NCBI GenBank assembly: GCA_048173955.1
Contig: DBEYOB010000176.1
Span: forward strand, 1-54,424
Source: CAZUFB01 sp048173955
Lineage (GTDB): Bacteria > Actinomycetota > Coriobacteriia > Coriobacteriales > UMGS124
Reading direction: 5' to 3'
Length of the DNA: 54,424 nt
Below are positions 33,565-43,076 of this stretch, piece by piece; position 1 is the stretch's first letter, and every line of letters begins with the position of its first letter. The translations under genes were made by a program, and so were the position numbers. The notes beneath the pieces are model-generated. The model ran no database searches, was not told the origin of the DNA, and saw nothing but the letters and a program-made list of their open reading frames with translations.

Positions 33565-35322
33565 TCAAGCCGCGCTGCCGGTCGCGGGCTTCTTGCCGAA
33601 GATGACCTTCGCGCCCTTGACCGCCAGGATGATGGCGAGCACGAACAGCAGCACGCCGATGATGAGCTGCAGGACGTTCGCCAGGGTGATGGCACCGCCG
33701 ACGACCGCGCCGATCTTGCCCCACACGGTGATGGCAAGCGAGGTCAGGGTCACGACGAGCATGAACGCCATCGGGATGTAGAACATCTTGTTGTTCTTGC
33801 CGGCGTTGCCGAGCCAGGCGCACACTGCGAGCAGGCCGAGCGCGGCGAGCAGCTGGTTGGCGGCGCCGAACAGGGGCCACACGAGCTGGTAGCCGGTCAG
33901 GCCGAGCGCGATGCCCAGAACGACCGTGACGACGGTGGCGACCCAGGGGTTCGCGAAGAACTTGCGCCAGCCGGTCAGGTCTTCCATCGACTGGCCCGCC
34001 GGGGTGAAGAGCTCCTGGAACATGTAGCGGCCCAGGCGCGTCGCGGTGTCGAGCGAGGTGAGGCAGAACACCGAGACGGCAAGGATGAGCAGCGAGTACG
34101 CGACGTCCTCGACACCGGACAGGCCGGGGATGCACGCGAGCATCTGCGACAGGCCTCCCGCGAAGACCGCGGTGGGCGTGGCGTAGGTGCCGTCCATGTA
34201 GCCACCAAACACGTAGGCGACGGCGCACAGCGAGATGACGGCGACCAGGCACTCGAGGAGCATACCGCCGTAGGCGATCGGCTTGGCCTGGCCCTCGCGG
34301 TCGATCTGCTTCGACGTGGTGCCCGACGCCACGAGGCTGTGGAAGCCCGAGATGGCGCCGCACGCGATGGTGATGAACAGTGCCGGGAACAGGAAGCCGC
34401 TCGTGGCGACCTTGCTGTCGCCCACCTCCGCCGTGAACCCGGTGAACGCCGGGATGTCGAGGTTCGAGACGTGGCCGGTGATGCCCGCGCCAACGATGCC
34501 GATGAGCGACAGGGCGATCATGCCGTAGAGCAGGTAGCTGCTCAGATAATCGCGCGGCTGGAGCAGGATCCACACCGGCGCGACCGAAGCGATCAGGATG
34601 TAGGCGCCCACGATGTACATCCAGGGCGTGTAGCCGAGCTCGAACACCGGGAACAGATAGCCGACCGTGACCACGACGACGATGACGACGATGGCCGCCA
34701 GGATGTTCGCCCACGCGGGGATGTTGCGCCCGCGCGTGGCAAGCCCCCAGATGATGGCGGCGACGATGAAGAGCATCGAAATCATCGCGGTGCGCATGTT
34801 GGCGAGGTTCGTGCTCCCCGCCGAGGTGTCGATGGCGCCGCTGGCGTCGGGGACGACGGCGAACGTGCCCGCGACGATCGAGGCGAACGCCGCGACGACC
34901 AGGATGAGCGTCAGGTAGGCGAAGATGCAGAACAGCTTCTTCGCCGTGTCGTCAATGTTCTCCTGGATGACGCTCGCCAGCGTCTGCCCCTTGTGGCGGA
35001 TTGACGCGAACAGCGCGCCGAAGTCGTGCATGGCACCGAAGAAGATGCCGCCGATCAGAACCCACAGCAGCACCGGCAGCCACCCGAACACCGCCGCCTG
35101 GATCGGGCCGTTGATGGGGCCCGCGCCGGCGATGGACGAGAAGTGGTGGCCGAGCACCACGTAGGGCTTGGCGGGAACGTAATCCACGCCGTCCTCGAAT
35201 TCGTGCGACGGGGTGACGCGGTTGTCGTCGACGCCCCATTGCCGAGCAAGCCAACCGCCGTAGAGGACGTATCCCGCCACGAGGATGACGATGCTCACGA
35301 GGAGAATGACCATTGCGTTCAT
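33565..35322 (-). CDS. cstA: CstA-family carbon-starvation/peptide or pyruvate transporter
   Basis: A 585-residue protein with about 16 TM segments. PAKPYVVLGHHFSSIAGAGPINGPIQAA is the CstA signature, seen here as PYVVLGHHFSSIAGAGPING. Further motifs are GAMHDFGALFASIRHKGQT and SGFHSLVASGTTSKQ. The family takes up peptides or pyruvate during carbon limitation. It is a short-form CstA (E. coli is about 700). The ATG at 35322 has GGAGG eight bases upstream, and an unknown gene lies 18 bp upstream. Confidence 0.92.
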   Translation of the reverse strand: MNAMVILLVSIVILVAGYVLYGGWLARQWGVDDNRVTPSHEFEDGVDYVPAKPYVVLGHHFSSIAGAGPINGPIQAAVFGWLPVLLWVLIGGIFFGAMHDFGALFASIRHKGQTLASVIQENIDDTAKKLFCIFAYLTLILVVAAFASIVAGTFAVVPDASGAIDTSAGSTNLANMRTAMISMLFIVAAIIWGLATRGRNIPAWANILAAIVVIVVVVTVGYLFPVFELGYTPWMYIVGAYILIASVAPVWILLQPRDYLSSYLLYGMIALSLIGIVGAGITGHVSNLDIPAFTGFTAEVGDSKVATSGFLFPALFITIACGAISGFHSLVASGTTSKQIDREGQAKPIAYGGMLLECLVAVISLCAVAYVFGGYMDGTYATPTAVFAGGLSQMLACIPGLSGVEDVAYSLLILAVSVFCLTSLDTATRLGRYMFQELFTPAGQSMEDLTGWRKFFANPWVATVVTVVLGIALGLTGYQLVWPLFGAANQLLAALGLLAVCAWLGNAGKNNKMFYIPMAFMLVVTLTSLAITVWGKIGAVVGGAITLANVLQLIIGVLLFVLAIILAVKGAKVIFGKKPATGSAA

Positions 35323-35340
35323 TCCTGCATCCTCCCACTC

Positions 35341-35922
35341 CTAGTCTGCCGCGAGCGCGAGGTTGGCTTCGATGGTCTTGCGAAGCACCTTGCCCGCGGC
35401 GTTGGTCAACACGCGTCCCCGCCCGCCTTCGCGCAGGCCCGCCAGGTCGACGACGGCGATGCGCAGGTCGCTCCAGCCCCACAGCCCCCACTTGAAGTTC
35501 TTGCGGAACCTGGTTCTGCGCACCGTTCGGTCGACCCCGGGGCCCAGCTCGTCGGCGACGACCACCAGCGAGATGTTCGACGACATGTGGTTCGGCTCCG
35601 GATGCACCACGGCAAGCGCCTCCGTCTCCATGAAGGACACCATCCGCGCGAACGCATCCTCTTCGAGACGCTCGACGGTGTCGAAGAAGATGTATTCGTG
35701 GTTGGCGACCTCCCAGAGCTTGGCGCGCCTGCTGAGCACGTAGCGCTCGCCGTACGAGTGGAACTCGGCGTAGCCGGGAAACACCCTGCCGGCAAGCTCG
35801 CGCCCGCGCTCGACGTCGAACCACGCCTCGTGGGCGGCGATCAGGCGCTCCAGCACGCGCGACCGCGCTTCGGCGGCGCCGTCCACGACGGCGGCATCGA
35901 GCTCTGTTGCACGCGCTTCCAT
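35341..35922 (-). CDS. Conserved-looking protein of unknown function, upstream of cstA
   Basis: A 193-residue soluble protein that I do not recognise. It has no signal or TM segment. Stretches such as RVFPGYAEFHSYGERYVLSR, HEYIFFDTVERLEEDAF and KNFKWGLWGWSDLRIAVVDL have the texture of a real folded domain. The ATG at 35922 has GGAGG 11 bases upstream; an earlier in-frame ATG at 35967 lacks any site. It ends 18 bp before cstA, so the two are probably co-transcribed and may be functionally tied. Confidence 0.7.
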   Translation of the reverse strand: MEARATELDAAVVDGAAEARSRVLERLIAAHEAWFDVERGRELAGRVFPGYAEFHSYGERYVLSRRAKLWEVANHEYIFFDTVERLEEDAFARMVSFMETEALAVVHPEPNHMSSNISLVVVADELGPGVDRTVRRTRFRKNFKWGLWGWSDLRIAVVDLAGLREGGRGRVLTNAAGKVLRKTIEANLALAAD

Positions 35923-36158
35923 CGGTCGAACGCCCTCCCGTGGGTCGGACAGGAACTTGATGCGCATGCTACTACGGGGATTGATACCATTTTGTAAATT
36001 TTGCAGACAATCGGCCTATATTTTGTGTATCTGGTCGATTTTGAGGGGCAAACGCACCATGGAAGTACCAACTGGGAATAACGTTCTCTTCGACGGTCGC
36101 GGCGGACGGACGCCGCACAAGAACGCGGGACGTACGACGCGAGAGGGGAACGCCGAGC

Positions 36159-36716
36159 ATGGACGAGCGTGGAACGGGCGGGCAAACGGAACGCGGCGCG
36201 GCGGCAGGCGGGGCCGTCGCCGATGCCCGCCGTCAGAAGGGGGCGGGGCGCATCGGCCGCATCCGGTGGCCCTGGGCGATCGCCTTCGCCCTGATGGTCT
36301 GCGTCGTCTGGGGCAACTCCCTCGTGCCGGGCGACGACTCCGGCTCGCTCAGCATGGCAGTCGTCGACTGGATACGCGGCGTCCTCGCCGCAATCGGCCT
36401 GCCAAGCGACTGGGTGACCAACTTCGTCGTGCGCAAGACCGCCCACTTCACCGAATACCTGGTCCTCGCCCTGATCGGCATGCAGGCGTTCGGCCCGCAC
36501 CGCAGGCCGCTGCGCCTCCTGCCGGCAGCCGCCACCGCCATCGCCCTCGTCGCGGTGCCCTGCATCGACGAGACGATCCAGCTCTCGGTCAGCGGGCGTT
36601 CCGGCCAGATCACCGACGTGCTCATCGACTGCTCCGGCATTTTGACCGGCGCGCTGCTCACGCTGCTCGGATCGCGGCTGTGGAGACGCCTCCGGAGGCA
36701 GTCCGACCCCGCGTAG
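36159..36716 (+). CDS. VanZ-like family membrane protein
   Basis: A 185-residue protein with a polar N-terminal tail of about 35 residues and four TM segments. VRKTAHFTEYLVLALIGMQA and CIDETIQLSVSGRSGQITDV-LIDCSG are the conserved VanZ-like motifs. Family members are widespread; VanZ itself gives low-level teicoplanin resistance, but no vancomycin genes are here, so the function is unknown. The start has GAGGGGA nine bases upstream. Confidence 0.88.
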   Translation: MDERGTGGQTERGAAAGGAVADARRQKGAGRIGRIRWPWAIAFALMVCVVWGNSLVPGDDSGSLSMAVVDWIRGVLAAIGLPSDWVTNFVVRKTAHFTEYLVLALIGMQAFGPHRRPLRLLPAAATAIALVAVPCIDETIQLSVSGRSGQITDVLIDCSGILTGALLTLLGSRLWRRLRRQSDPA

Positions 36717-36790
36717 CGGACACGCGGGGCGCACGCCGCCCCGAACGCGACGGCCCGCCGAACCAAGGGCGTCTTCCTGTCGGATTCCCG

Positions 36791-36824
36791 CGGCCGGCCG
36801 GCAGGGTGTCCCGCCGGCCGGCCG
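36791..36824. terminator. Shared hairpin between convergent vanZ-like and moeA genes
   Basis: CGGCCGGCCGGC (36791-36802) pairs with GCCGGCCGGCCG (36813-36824) around a 10-nt loop, between two convergent stops. Confidence 0.65.
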
Positions 36825-36827
36825 TGC

Positions 36828-38111
36828 TCATCTCCCGGCAGGGTGCACGAGCTCCATCGGGCGCAGAAGCTCCACCTCGACCGCCTCGCCCTCCTCGACC
36901 CCGTCGCAGTCGGCGGGCAGGGTGAACAGGGCGTCGGTCTGGACGAGCGTCTGGGGGACGCCGAGGGCGCCCACGGGCGTCGCGAGCAAGGCGGAGCCGT
37001 CGTCGGGGTCGGGCGCAAGCGTCATGCGCACGATGCGCTCGCGCGGCTTGGGATCGACGATGCCCCTGGTCACGCGGGCACGCACGCGCCGCCGTGCGAA
37101 GGTCGGCGTCCCATACCAGTGGGCAACCAGCCCGCGCACCAACCAGTCGAGGCACAGCCAGGCGGCGAGCACGGGTCCGGGGGCGTTCACGACCGGCTTG
37201 CCGTCGATGATCGCCATGCCGACGGGGCGGCCGGGCACCGTCTTCACGCCGTGGCGGAAGTAGCTCGCGCGGCCTTGGAGCAGCTCGGCGTTGAAGTCCT
37301 CCCCGCCGCGGGACGACCCCGCGTTGAGCAGCACGATGTCTGCGGCGTCGAGGGCGCGTTCAAGGGCGGCCGCGACCTGGTCGGGCGTGTCGCGCACGAC
37401 CGGGTAGACGATCGCCTCGGCGCCCCACTGCTCGAGCAGCCCCTGCACCAGCAGGCTGTTCGCCTCGATGTTCTGCCCCCGCTGGGGGTATGAGCCCCAT
37501 GCCACGAGTTCCGTGCCCGTGGGGATGAACGCGACGCGCGGCTTGGAGAACACCCTGAGCTGCGCATAGCCGCCCACCGCCGCCGCGGCGACCGCCTCGG
37601 GCGTCAGGCGCAGATGCGCGGGCGCGATGGGGTCGCCCTTGCGCGAGATGGACCCGCGCGGGCTCACCCCCGCGCCCGGCCCGGCGGCGAACTTGCCGTC
37701 GGGCACCAGGCGAAGCCCCCCGTCCTCGGTGCGCTCGGTCGACTCGATGGCGACGACCATGTCGAACGCGTCGGGAAAGTCGTCTCCGGTGTCGGCGCGG
37801 GCGAAGTCGCTCCCCTCGCGCCACGACGAGGTGTCGGGCAGCGCGACGCCCTGCGACGACGCGGGGGCGCACCCCCCGATCCCAGCATCCTCGGCGGCGA
37901 CCGCGAAGTCCGCCGAGCGCATGGCGTAGCCGTCGTAGCGCGACGCGCGCACGACGGGCAGGTCGCACTGGCCGACCAGGTCCTCGGCGAGCACGCGGCC
38001 GAACGCGCGGTCCAGCGGCACCGTCTCGACGCGGGGCTCGGGACGCCACAGCTCGCGATAGGCGGCAAGCGCCTCGGCGCGGGTCATGGCGCCGTGGGAC
38101 TGGTATTCCAT
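36828..38111 (-). CDS. moeA: Molybdopterin molybdotransferase MoeA-like protein
   Basis: A 427-residue protein. VVRASRYDGYAMRSADF, PTGTELV, GQNIEANSLLVQGLLEQWG and NAGSSRGGEDFNAELLQG match MoeA domains in the usual order. MoeA inserts molybdate into adenylylated molybdopterin. The first motif reads ASRYDGYAMR where MoeA usually has SAMDGYA(V/I)R. It might be a MoeA-domain relative used with a particular oxidoreductase. The ATG at 38111 has GGGGAGG seven bases upstream. No other molybdenum gene is in the window. Confidence 0.85.
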   Translation of the reverse strand: MEYQSHGAMTRAEALAAYRELWRPEPRVETVPLDRAFGRVLAEDLVGQCDLPVVRASRYDGYAMRSADFAVAAEDAGIGGCAPASSQGVALPDTSSWREGSDFARADTGDDFPDAFDMVVAIESTERTEDGGLRLVPDGKFAAGPGAGVSPRGSISRKGDPIAPAHLRLTPEAVAAAAVGGYAQLRVFSKPRVAFIPTGTELVAWGSYPQRGQNIEANSLLVQGLLEQWGAEAIVYPVVRDTPDQVAAALERALDAADIVLLNAGSSRGGEDFNAELLQGRASYFRHGVKTVPGRPVGMAIIDGKPVVNAPGPVLAAWLCLDWLVRGLVAHWYGTPTFARRRVRARVTRGIVDPKPRERIVRMTLAPDPDDGSALLATPVGALGVPQTLVQTDALFTLPADCDGVEEGEAVEVELLRPMELVHPAGR

Positions 38112-38243
38112 GGGACGGCCTCCCCTTCCAAAGCAATCGGTTCGACACGGGCGCCTCCGCGCCATGCGGCCGCGCCGGGCCCGCAAAGAGTCGGGCGTAG
38201 GGATTATACGCGTTTGCGGGCGACGGATGCCGCAGGCGGCCGG

Positions 38244-39818
38244 CTACTCCGCTGCCCGCCCCGCGGACCCGTCGCAACGGGCCTTTTCCTCCACCAGGTC
38301 GATGACCGCCTGGTGCGAATGCACGCCGAGCTTGCTGTAGACGCTCGCCACGTACGACTTGACCGTGTTGCGCGACAGGACGAGCCCCTGCTGGATGTAG
38401 GCCACGTTGCGGCCGCGCGCCAGAAGCGCCAGCACCTGCGACTCGCGCGCGGTGAGGCCGCGCTCGGCGGCCAGCGCGTCGCACGCCCCGTCGAGCGTAG
38501 GGGCCGACCCGGTGTCGGACGCGCCATCCGAGGCCGCCAGGCCGCCTTCGCTCCCGCACCCTTCCGCGGCGCGATCCCGCTGCGGAGGCTCGGAGACCGC
38601 GCCGTGCGGGACCGCGTCGGATGCGACCCAGCGCACCGGCTCGATGCCGAGGATCGTCCGATCGAAGCTGAACTTGCGCATGACGTAGAAGTTGTACAGG
38701 GTGAAGGCGAGCGTGCAGGCGGCGATGGCAACGAGCATGAACATGGGATTGCCGCCCGTGGCGTAGTTGGCAAGATGGCCCGTGGACGCCCCGAGCTCGG
38801 TGCCGAGCCCCGACGCCACGCGCACCGCCATGATCATGGGAAGCGCGGCGTAGAGGTTGCGCGCCGCGATCTGCGCCGCCATGAACACCACCACGAGGTT
38901 GAAGACGTCGTTTCCGGCATTGAGCAGCGTGTTCACCGCCAAGCCCGCCTCGAGGAGCCCCGACAGCGACGCCGGCACGAGCAGCAGGCCGGCCAGCACG
39001 AGCCCGAACGCGACGGTGTAGAGGCCGTCCAACCTGCCGAGGCACCCGCACGCCACCAGGGCCATGACGACCGCGACGGGAATCCCGGCGAAGACGAACG
39101 GCATCGGCAGGCTGTTCTGGGAACCATAGGTAATGACGAACCCCTGGGCGGCCGAAAACATCAGGATGACGACGAACAGCCCGTGGGTGAACGGCAGGAA
39201 GGACAGGGGGTTCGTGATGGCGAGGTCGCCGGGAGGTTCGGGGCAGTCGACACGGCCGAGCTGGCGTCGGGCGAACAGGTAGAGCGCAACCGTGCACAGC
39301 GCCGGGAGCACCGCGAAGATGGCCCACTTGACACCGAGGGGCGTATGCCACAAGGCTCCCATCCACCCGTATTTCAGCAGATACGAAACAGCAAGGAAAA
39401 CGAAGCATGAACGGCGCGACAACCCGGAAAGCATCAGGGCCACATATGCCGCATTTACAAACGGCGCCGCACTTCTCAGGCATGCGCCCAGCGAGGACAG
39501 CAGGGGGCTCTGGAGCCGTGCGCCGACAAACATGGCCCCGACACCGGCGAGCATCGCCGCGACGCAGAGCACGAGGAAACCGCGCGACACCAGCACGCGC
39601 GGCCGGCGCATCGCCGCGAAGGCGAGCACGAACGCGAACAGCGCCCCAAAGACGGTGGCGACGTCGCGCGCCATCGGGAAGAAGTCGTTGAACCCGGGGT
39701 ATGCCGTCGAGTTGAGCAGCCACATCGAGAGAAGCGACAGGGAGTACACCGCGCAGGCGGCGACCGTGCGCAACGTCGGCCGCGGTGCAGGGGCGTCGCC
39801 TGGCATCGATTCCGTCAC
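38244..39818 (-). CDS. Multi-TM LuxR-family transcriptional regulator
   Basis: A 524-residue protein. Residues of about 20-420 contain some 12 hydrophobic segments. A polar linker follows, and residues of about 455-515 form a LuxR HTH (GLTARESQVLALLARGRNVA, then LSRNTVKSYVASVYSKLGVHSH). Such membrane-bound regulators are numerous in Eggerthellaceae and commonly control an adjacent reductase. The GTG at 39818 has GGAGG eight bases upstream and is preferred to the ATG at 39851. The gene is divergent from the flavoprotein at 40095, with two operator-like sites between. Confidence 0.9.
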   Translation of the reverse strand: MTESMPGDAPAPRPTLRTVAACAVYSLSLLSMWLLNSTAYPGFNDFFPMARDVATVFGALFAFVLAFAAMRRPRVLVSRGFLVLCVAAMLAGVGAMFVGARLQSPLLSSLGACLRSAAPFVNAAYVALMLSGLSRRSCFVFLAVSYLLKYGWMGALWHTPLGVKWAIFAVLPALCTVALYLFARRQLGRVDCPEPPGDLAITNPLSFLPFTHGLFVVILMFSAAQGFVITYGSQNSLPMPFVFAGIPVAVVMALVACGCLGRLDGLYTVAFGLVLAGLLLVPASLSGLLEAGLAVNTLLNAGNDVFNLVVVFMAAQIAARNLYAALPMIMAVRVASGLGTELGASTGHLANYATGGNPMFMLVAIAACTLAFTLYNFYVMRKFSFDRTILGIEPVRWVASDAVPHGAVSEPPQRDRAAEGCGSEGGLAASDGASDTGSAPTLDGACDALAAERGLTARESQVLALLARGRNVAYIQQGLVLSRNTVKSYVASVYSKLGVHSHQAVIDLVEEKARCDGSAGRAAE

Positions 39819-39891
39819 GAAGGTGGCCTCCTCCCATGAGAGAGCGTCCATTGACGCGATGTTACCACGTTTGAGCAGGAGACTTCGGCGG

Positions 39892-39957
39892 TACCCACCG
39901 GCAGGGTGGAAAACCTCCGAACCCCCGTCGTCCGCCTTTACCTACCGCCGGGGTGTA
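39892..39957. promoter_or_regulatory. Pair of 19-bp operator-like sites between the LuxR and flavoprotein genes
   Basis: TACCCACCGGCAGGGTGGA (39892-39910) and TACCTACCGCCGGGGTGTA (39939-39957) agree at 15 of 19 positions. Each is an imperfect palindrome. They are 47 bp apart in the 276-bp divergent gap, suggesting control sites for the adjacent LuxR protein. Confidence 0.6.
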
Positions 39958-40094
39958 ACGGCCGACGGGCGCACGGGCAATGATGGGAGCCAACGTGCAC
40001 CGCCGAGCGGCATCGCCGCGCGAAAGCGGCACGCGCAGGCACCGCCATGCGCAAACCCGTGCGCATGGAACCGTCTTCAAAGGAGGATCCAGCA

Positions 40095-41789
40095 ATGGAA
40101 CAGGTAACCCGCAGGAGCTTCGTGGCAGGCGCGGCGGCCCTCACCGCCGGAACGATGGCGGCCGGCGTCGCCCTCGCCGACGAGGCCGTCGAGAAGACCG
40201 CCGCGGAAGCCGCCCCCTCGGCCTCCGCGAACCCCGCCTGGCTCGGAGACGAGCCCGCGGACGGCGAGATCGTGAACACCCTCGAGACCGAGGTCCTCAT
40301 CATCGGCGCCGGCAACGGCGGCATGGCGGCTGCTGCCACGGCGAGCGACCTGGGCGTCGACTTCCTCGTCGCCGAGCAGTTCGACACCCCGCAGGACACC
40401 CGCCACTGGATCGGCGCCGTCAACTCGATCCACACCGAGGAGACCGGCGAGTCGGTCAACGTCACGCGCCTGCAGTACGAGCTCGCCCGCTACGCCTCGT
40501 ACAAGTGCGACCAGAAGGTCCACAAGATGTGGATCAACGAGTCTGCCGAGATGATCGAGTGGCTCGACACCATCATGGAGCCCGCCGGCCTGGTCTGCGC
40601 CGTCGACGCCGAGATGGGCCCCGAGATCGACCCGACGTGCGAAACGGGCAACTACATCCCGCCGCAGCAGCACATGTACGGCCCCGCCGAGGGCAGCAAG
40701 GCGACCGACGACCGCAACAACATCCTGCTGCAGTATGTCACCGACGCCGGCAACGGCGACAAGTTCCTGTGGAACCACACCCTCGTCAAGCTCGTGCACG
40801 CCGACGGCAAGGTGACCGGCGCCATCTTCGAGACCGACGAGGGCAACGTCCAGGTCAACGCCGCCTACACGGTCCTGGCGACGGGCGGCTACCCCTCGAA
40901 CCCCGAGATGATCAAGGCCCTCGCGCCCATCGTCCCCGAGTGCGTCACCGCCGTGAGCTACTCCCCCAAGGACTGCGGCCAGGGCATCAAGGCTGGCCTG
41001 TGGGCGGGCGCCAAGATGGACACCGAGAGCGCTCCCATGATCTTCAACCGCGGCCTCGTCGACAACGGCGTGCCCTGCGGCTATGACGACAACGACGCCT
41101 TCCGCGGCACCGTGGTCCAGTTCAACCTGGGCAGCCAGCCCTTCATGAAGGTCTGCCAGGACGGCACCCGCTTCTGCAACGAGAGCTGCCCCTACGATTT
41201 CACCTGCTTCGCCGCCTCGCTGCACAAGGACGGCCTGTGGGCGATGGTCTTCGACGCCAACGCCGCCGAGGACGTGGCACGCTTCGCCACCGCGGGCTGC
41301 TCCAAGGGCTCGCAGAGCACGCTTGCCGCCACGCCCAACCCCGACGACGCCTACGCCAGCCAGATCGAGGCCGGCCTGATCAAGCGCGCCGACACCATCG
41401 AGGAGCTCGCCGACGCCCTCGGCTTCGCCGGCGAGGCCAAGGACGCCTTCCTCGCCGAGGTCGAGAAGTACAACGGGTTCTTCGACGCCCAGGAGGACGC
41501 CGACTTCGGCAAGGAGGCCTACCGCCTGTCCGCCCTGCGCACCGCGCCCTTCTACGGCGGCTGGTTCGGAGGCTCGCTGCTCACCACCTGCGACGGCCTG
41601 CGCATCAACAGCGAGATGCAGGTCCTGACCCCCGCCGCCGAGCCGATCGAGGGGCTCTACGCCATCGGCGACTGCTCGGGCAGCTACTTCGCGAACAACT
41701 ACCCCGAGTACCTCATCGGCGCCGCCCTCGGCCGCACCCTCACCCAGGGCCGCCACGTCGTCCGCCGCATCGCAGGCGACATCCAGTAA
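40095..41789 (+). CDS. Tat-exported FAD-dependent fumarate-reductase-like oxidoreductase
   Basis: A 564-residue protein with a twin-arginine signal (QVTRRSFVAGAAALTAGTMA). The FAD-binding motif is EVLIIGAGNGGMAAAATASD. The C-terminal flavin motif is GLYAIGDCSGSYFANNYPEY followed by LIGAALGRTL. There are no CXXCH heme motifs, so electrons must come from a separate donor. Many such enzymes in Eggerthellaceae reduce dietary or host compounds; the substrate here is unknown. The ATG at 40095 has GGAGG eight bases upstream. It is divergent from the multi-TM LuxR gene, which probably controls it. Confidence 0.92.
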   Translation: MEQVTRRSFVAGAAALTAGTMAAGVALADEAVEKTAAEAAPSASANPAWLGDEPADGEIVNTLETEVLIIGAGNGGMAAAATASDLGVDFLVAEQFDTPQDTRHWIGAVNSIHTEETGESVNVTRLQYELARYASYKCDQKVHKMWINESAEMIEWLDTIMEPAGLVCAVDAEMGPEIDPTCETGNYIPPQQHMYGPAEGSKATDDRNNILLQYVTDAGNGDKFLWNHTLVKLVHADGKVTGAIFETDEGNVQVNAAYTVLATGGYPSNPEMIKALAPIVPECVTAVSYSPKDCGQGIKAGLWAGAKMDTESAPMIFNRGLVDNGVPCGYDDNDAFRGTVVQFNLGSQPFMKVCQDGTRFCNESCPYDFTCFAASLHKDGLWAMVFDANAAEDVARFATAGCSKGSQSTLAATPNPDDAYASQIEAGLIKRADTIEELADALGFAGEAKDAFLAEVEKYNGFFDAQEDADFGKEAYRLSALRTAPFYGGWFGGSLLTTCDGLRINSEMQVLTPAAEPIEGLYAIGDCSGSYFANNYPEYLIGAALGRTLTQGRHVVRRIAGDIQ

Positions 41790-41889
41790 GCCGGTCGTGC
41801 AAGGCCGCAAGGCCGCGCGCACGCAAGCGGCGCGTAGCTCCGACATGGAACGCAGCCGTCCGGCCGGGCGGTGACGCTCCGTCGGCCAC

Positions 41890-41925
41890 CGGGCCGCCGT
41901 CCGAGATGTCTCGGGCGGCGGCCCG
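41890..41925. terminator. Hairpin terminator between convergent flavoprotein and nfo genes
   Basis: A 15-bp stem (41890-41904 with 41911-41925, one non-Watson-Crick pair) and a 6-nt loop lies between two convergent stops, five bases from the nfo stop. Confidence 0.7.
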
Positions 41926-41930
41926 TCTCG

Positions 41931-42824
41931 TCAGTCCCCCGTCCCGTCGCGCCACCCTTTGAGCAGCGCGACGTTCACGGCGTCCTTCTCGGGCATCTCG
42001 CCGGGCATCTCGACGACCACGTCGACGCGGGAGAGCTCGGGTCTCGTCACCATCTCCCTGAAGCCCTCGGCTCCGATTGCGCCGCGGCCGATCCATTCGT
42101 GGCGGTCCTTGTTCGAGCCGCGCGCGAACTTGCAGTCGTTCGCATGGATCCAACGCAGGCGGCCCATGCCGCCGCACTCCCGCTCGACCTCGCCGAGCAG
42201 GCGCGACCAGCCGTCGCGGGTGGCCACGTCGTAGCACGCCGCCCAGGCGTGGCAGGTGTCGATGCAAATCCCCGCCTCCCCTTCGGGCACGCCGAGCGCC
42301 TCGAGCCGGCGCAAGATGGCGCCGAGCTCGGCCATCGTGGTACCGTACGTCGCCCCCGCGCCGGCCGTGTTCTCGAACACGATCGGCACGGCAGACGCGC
42401 AGGGTCCGGCGAGCTCGCGCGCCTTGAGCACCGCCTGCGCGATGCGCCCGGCGACCTCGCCGCGCGGCAGCTCCCTACTCGACCCCGTATGCACGTTGAG
42501 GGCGTCCGCCCCGATGGCGCAGGCACGCACGAGCTCCCCTGCGAGCGAGTCGCGCGACCTGGCGAGCTGGTCGGGGTCGTCCGAGGCAAGATTGATGAGA
42601 TAGCCCGCATGGACGAGCATCTTGGGAAACGGGACCCCTCCGGGCGCCGACCCGGCGGCGCGCGCCTCACCGAGTTGGCGCAGGACCTTCTCGGTGGCGG
42701 GCGGCACGGCCCATGTGCGCGGCGAGTTGCTGAAGACCTGCACGCACTCGCAGCCCACCTCGGCGGCGTAGGCCGCCATCTTGCGGTAGTCGCCCATCGT
42801 TGGCACGTGCGCACCGATCAGCAT
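41931..42824 (-). CDS. nfo: Deoxyribonuclease IV (AP endonuclease)
   Basis: A 297-residue TIM-barrel protein. MLIGAHVPTMGDYRKMAAYA starts like Nfo, and VQVFSNSPRTW, MLVHAGYLINLAS, IVFENTAGAG, GICIDTCHAWAACYD and IHANDCKFARGSNKDRHEWIG supply the metal-binding His, Glu and Asp residues in family order. It cleaves abasic sites in base-excision repair. The ATG at 42824 has GGGGAGGGGG five bases upstream; the open frame upstream is shadow. Confidence 0.94.
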   Translation of the reverse strand: MLIGAHVPTMGDYRKMAAYAAEVGCECVQVFSNSPRTWAVPPATEKVLRQLGEARAAGSAPGGVPFPKMLVHAGYLINLASDDPDQLARSRDSLAGELVRACAIGADALNVHTGSSRELPRGEVAGRIAQAVLKARELAGPCASAVPIVFENTAGAGATYGTTMAELGAILRRLEALGVPEGEAGICIDTCHAWAACYDVATRDGWSRLLGEVERECGGMGRLRWIHANDCKFARGSNKDRHEWIGRGAIGAEGFREMVTRPELSRVDVVVEMPGEMPEKDAVNVALLKGWRDGTGD

Positions 42825-43013
42825 GCAGACCCCCTCCCCGCGCGCCGGACATCGGCAGGCGCGCATCGCAACGGCGCCCGCCATTATAGCGCCGGTGCAG
42901 GGCGGCGGCGCACGGGGCGCCGGTGCGATGTGCCCGCACGAGTCGGTATCCGGCGCCCGCTCGCCGCCCCGACGCCGCCGTTTCGACCACACCCCGACGG
43001 TCTGCACCTGCAC

Positions 43014-43019
43014 TATGCT
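43014..43019 (+). promoter_or_regulatory. Possible -10 box for the serC operon
   Basis: TATGCT lies in an A+T-rich pocket 58 bp before serC, next to the small inverted repeat ATGCT-AA-AGCAT. No good -35 box is visible. Confidence 0.35.
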
Positions 43020-43076
43020 ATGCTAAAGCATCTACGCTCCGCACCGGGCGGGACGGGACAAAGGAGGCCCTTCGCC

